From Pirellulales bacterium (lineage in GTDB: Bacteria; Planctomycetota; Planctomycetia; Pirellulales; JALHLM01), in NCBI GenBank assembly GCA_022844585.1, contig JALHLM010000067.1:1-16089 (forward strand): 16,089 nt of DNA. Direction: 5' to 3'. Positions 14,357 to 16,089 of the stretch are shown here, in pieces. Both the position numbers and the translations under genes were made by a program. The stretch's first letter is position 1. Each line of letters begins with the position of its first letter. A model generated the notes under the pieces. It was not told the DNA's origin, did no database searches, and saw nothing but the letters and a program-made list of their open reading frames with translations.

Positions 14357-16089
14357 TCAATTCAGTTTCACAACCGCCCCGCTGATTTCGTGCTTGCCCA
14401 CCGCCGCCGAGTTGATCGCCGCGCCGGCGACTCCGACCTGCTGCATATCGCAGGTGACGTTTTGATTGCCGACGCCCATCTCCGCCTTGCTCGTGCCGGT
14501 GATCTTGATTTCCTTGCCGGAAATCTCGATCGTCCCGTCCGCCTTGAGCGTGATCGAGCTGTCGCCGCTGATCAGCTTGATCTGCGTCTTGCCGTCCGCC
14601 TCGATGTCGGCGTCGGTCGACATCACCTTCACCTTGTTCTTCACCGTCGTCGATTGCGTGGCGTCGAAGAATTCCTTTACCGCTTTCGTCACCGAGATCT
14701 GATATTCCGACTCGAAGACTTCGGTGACGTTGCCTTTCACGTGGTAGTCGGCCGTCTTGGCCGCTACGTCATGCGAAAACGCCCCTTCGGTGACGGTGAT
14801 CGACGTATCCTTCTTAATGGTTTCGGTGTGCGTGCCGTCGACCGTGATCGTCCGGTTGTTCTTGATGTGCTGTGTATCGTCGTGCTCGATCGTCGTCGAC
14901 ATGTCGTACTGGCCGTGGACAGTGATCATTTCCTTGCCCGGCGTGTCGTTCAACGAGAACTCGTTGTACCCGGCGCCCTTGTACGTCTGGGATTTCATCC
15001 CGGAAATGACCTTGTTCTTGGCATTGTCCGCGCCGTCCATGCCGAACGGCGGCATCTGCCCGCCGTTATAAACGCGGCCGATGATGATCGGCCGATCCGG
15101 ATCGCCGTCGATGAACGAGACAATCACCTCCTCGCCGATTCGCGGATTATCAATGCCGCCCCAGCCTTGGCCCGCGTGGACCTGCGAGACGCGAATCCAG
15201 CACGACGTCTTGTCGTCCTTTTGCCCTTCGCGGTCCCAGTGGAACTGCACCTTCACGCGGCCGTATTTGTCGGTGAAGATTTCCTCGCCCGGCGGACCAG
15301 TGACTTCAGCCGTTTGCACGCTTTGAATCAACGGCTTCTCCGTCAGCCGCTCCGGCCGGAACATCACCGAATCCGGGATGCAACGAAACGAGTTGTGATA
15401 GCCCTCGATCTCGCTCGGCGCTTCGGCCCAATAGCTGGCCTCGCTACAGGCCGCATGTTCCACGCGCGTGAGGATGTAGCCCTTGCCTTCTTCGCGCGCG
15501 GAGTGATGTCCCTTCAGTTTGAACTTGCTCCCAGGCGAGAACGAACGGCAGTGCCCTTCTCCCAGCACGGTATCGAAGCCGGCCTCCTCTTCCTCCATCC
15601 GCGTCTTCGCCGCGGCGTCGCCGTCGCCGCGCACTTCGAAGCCGCCCGGATACTCGTATTTTTCAAACTTGGAAATGCCGTCCAACTTGACGACGCTCGT
15701 AGCGTTCGACATCAAGCTCGTGGTCGGCGTTTCGAAGTTGTAATCGGTGTGCGCCCACTTGCCGGTGCGAAACTCGTAGTGATGTTCCCACTTCCAGACA
15801 TGGTCGGTGAGATTCCCCTCAGTGAGCTTCGCGCGGAATTCGATCTCCTTATCCTTGGCGTCCTTGAAGGCGTCCTTGTGGTCGGCCAGCATCATCGTGT
15901 GCTTGCCGTCCTCGTGCTGGAAGAAGTAGTAAATGCCCTCTTCTTCCATCAACCGTGAGACGAAATTGAAATCCGTTTCGCGGTACTGCACGCAGTAATC
16001 CCACGTCGGATGATTGCCCTTCAGATCGACTTTGAAATCGGTGAAGCCCAGGTCGCCGAAGATCTGCTTGATGATGTCCGGCACCGTCT
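14357..16089 (-). CDS. vgrG: VgrG spike protein, 5' end beyond the window
   Basis: The frame is open to the right edge and encodes the last 577 residues, beginning TVPDIIKQIFGDLGF. VgrG forms the trimeric spike at the tip of a type VI-like contractile tube. Counting from the P of PDII as residue 2, the gp27-like part continues to about 250 (YRETDFNFVSRLMEEEGIYYFF). The gp5-type OB domain covers about 255-345 with KYGRVKVQFHWDR, CWIRVSQVHAGQGWGG and GDPDRPIIIGRVYN. The rest, to 575, is a needle of repeated short strands (HIKNNRTITVDGTHTETIKKDTSITV). No extra C-terminal effector domain follows; it ends in GAVVKLN. About 130 N-terminal residues are probably missing. It is the first visible gene of the effector operon, whose promoter lies outside. 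Confidence 0.95.
   Translation of the reverse strand, partial: TVPDIIKQIFGDLGFTDFKVDLKGNHPTWDYCVQYRETDFNFVSRLMEEEGIYYFFQHEDGKHTMMLADHKDAFKDAKDKEIEFRAKLTEGNLTDHVWKWEHHYEFRTGKWAHTDYNFETPTTSLMSNATSVVKLDGISKFEKYEYPGGFEVRGDGDAAAKTRMEEEEAGFDTVLGEGHCRSFSPGSKFKLKGHHSAREEGKGYILTRVEHAACSEASYWAEAPSEIEGYHNSFRCIPDSVMFRPERLTEKPLIQSVQTAEVTGPPGEEIFTDKYGRVKVQFHWDREGQKDDKTSCWIRVSQVHAGQGWGGIDNPRIGEEVIVSFIDGDPDRPIIIGRVYNGGQMPPFGMDGADNAKNKVISGMKSQTYKGAGYNEFSLNDTPGKEMITVHGQYDMSTTIEHDDTQHIKNNRTITVDGTHTETIKKDTSITVTEGAFSHDVAAKTADYHVKGNVTEVFESEYQISVTKAVKEFFDATQSTTVKNKVKVMSTDADIEADGKTQIKLISGDSSITLKADGTIEISGKEIKITGTSKAEMGVGNQNVTCDMQQVGVAGAAINSAAVGKHEISGAVVKLN

Noticed and set aside
14390..15958. 522-residue plus-strand open frame
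   Set aside because: Antisense shadow of vgrG. The composition is rich in Arg, Val, Leu and Asp without domain signatures.
1..16089. tRNA, rRNA and riboswitch genes
   Set aside because: I saw no cloverleaf, rRNA-like segment or known riboswitch core in the gaps by eye. A covariance-model scan would be needed to exclude small RNAs.

Overview
The window looks like chromosome from a high-GC member of the Planctomycetota, probably of the Pirellulales type. This is inferred from gene content: an uncharacterised small protein paired with a LolA-like lipoprotein, a PEP-CTERM secreted protein, a planctomycete-style ECF sigma factor, and many hairpin-rich intergenic repeats with TTTCGCG words. I ran no database search, so the taxonomy is a reasoned guess.

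Layout. Positions 1-69 hold the 3' end of an unidentified plus-strand gene. A 272-bp MITE-like element with long inverted arms follows (115-386). Next come two plus-strand genes, a hypothetical protein (396-932) and a probable lipoprotein (977-1969), which converge on a minus-strand ECF sigma factor (2068-2625). The sigma gene and a plus-strand 7Fe ferredoxin gene, fdxA (3050-3328), diverge, and each has a plausible sigma-70-type promoter between them. Positions 3329-3771 are gene-free and full of repeats. A frameshifted PEP-CTERM gene (3772-4514, minus) and an intact dgt-type dNTPase gene (4824-5969, plus) follow.

From 6036 to the right edge everything is on the minus strand. Read in transcription order, from right to left, there is a vgrG spike gene (cut by the window edge), a TPR protein, a PAAR-like tip protein, a 1215-residue RHS-repeat toxin, and a 179-residue candidate immunity protein. 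Gaps are 57, -8, 8 and 18 bp, so this is one compact effector operon. Its toxin tip carries an HELGH zinc-metallopeptidase signature with a downstream pattern resembling the NleD/Peptidase_M91 effector proteases. VgrG, PAAR and RHS would form a puncturing tip and toxin cocoon for a type VI-like contractile apparatus. The sheath, tube and baseplate genes are not in this window. Downstream lie a broken ankyrin-repeat gene (7383-7703), a DUF3592-type membrane protein (6229-7326) and a broken small zinc-ribbon gene (6036-6179).

Two things stand out. One is the metalloprotease-tipped RHS effector with an uncharacterised beta-rich partner, in a DNA stretch of lower GC than the RHS core. The other is a cluster of three disrupted genes between 3.7 and 7.7 kb. 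At least one of the three, and perhaps two, could be explained by a small indel in a homopolymer run, so real decay and sequence error both remain possible.
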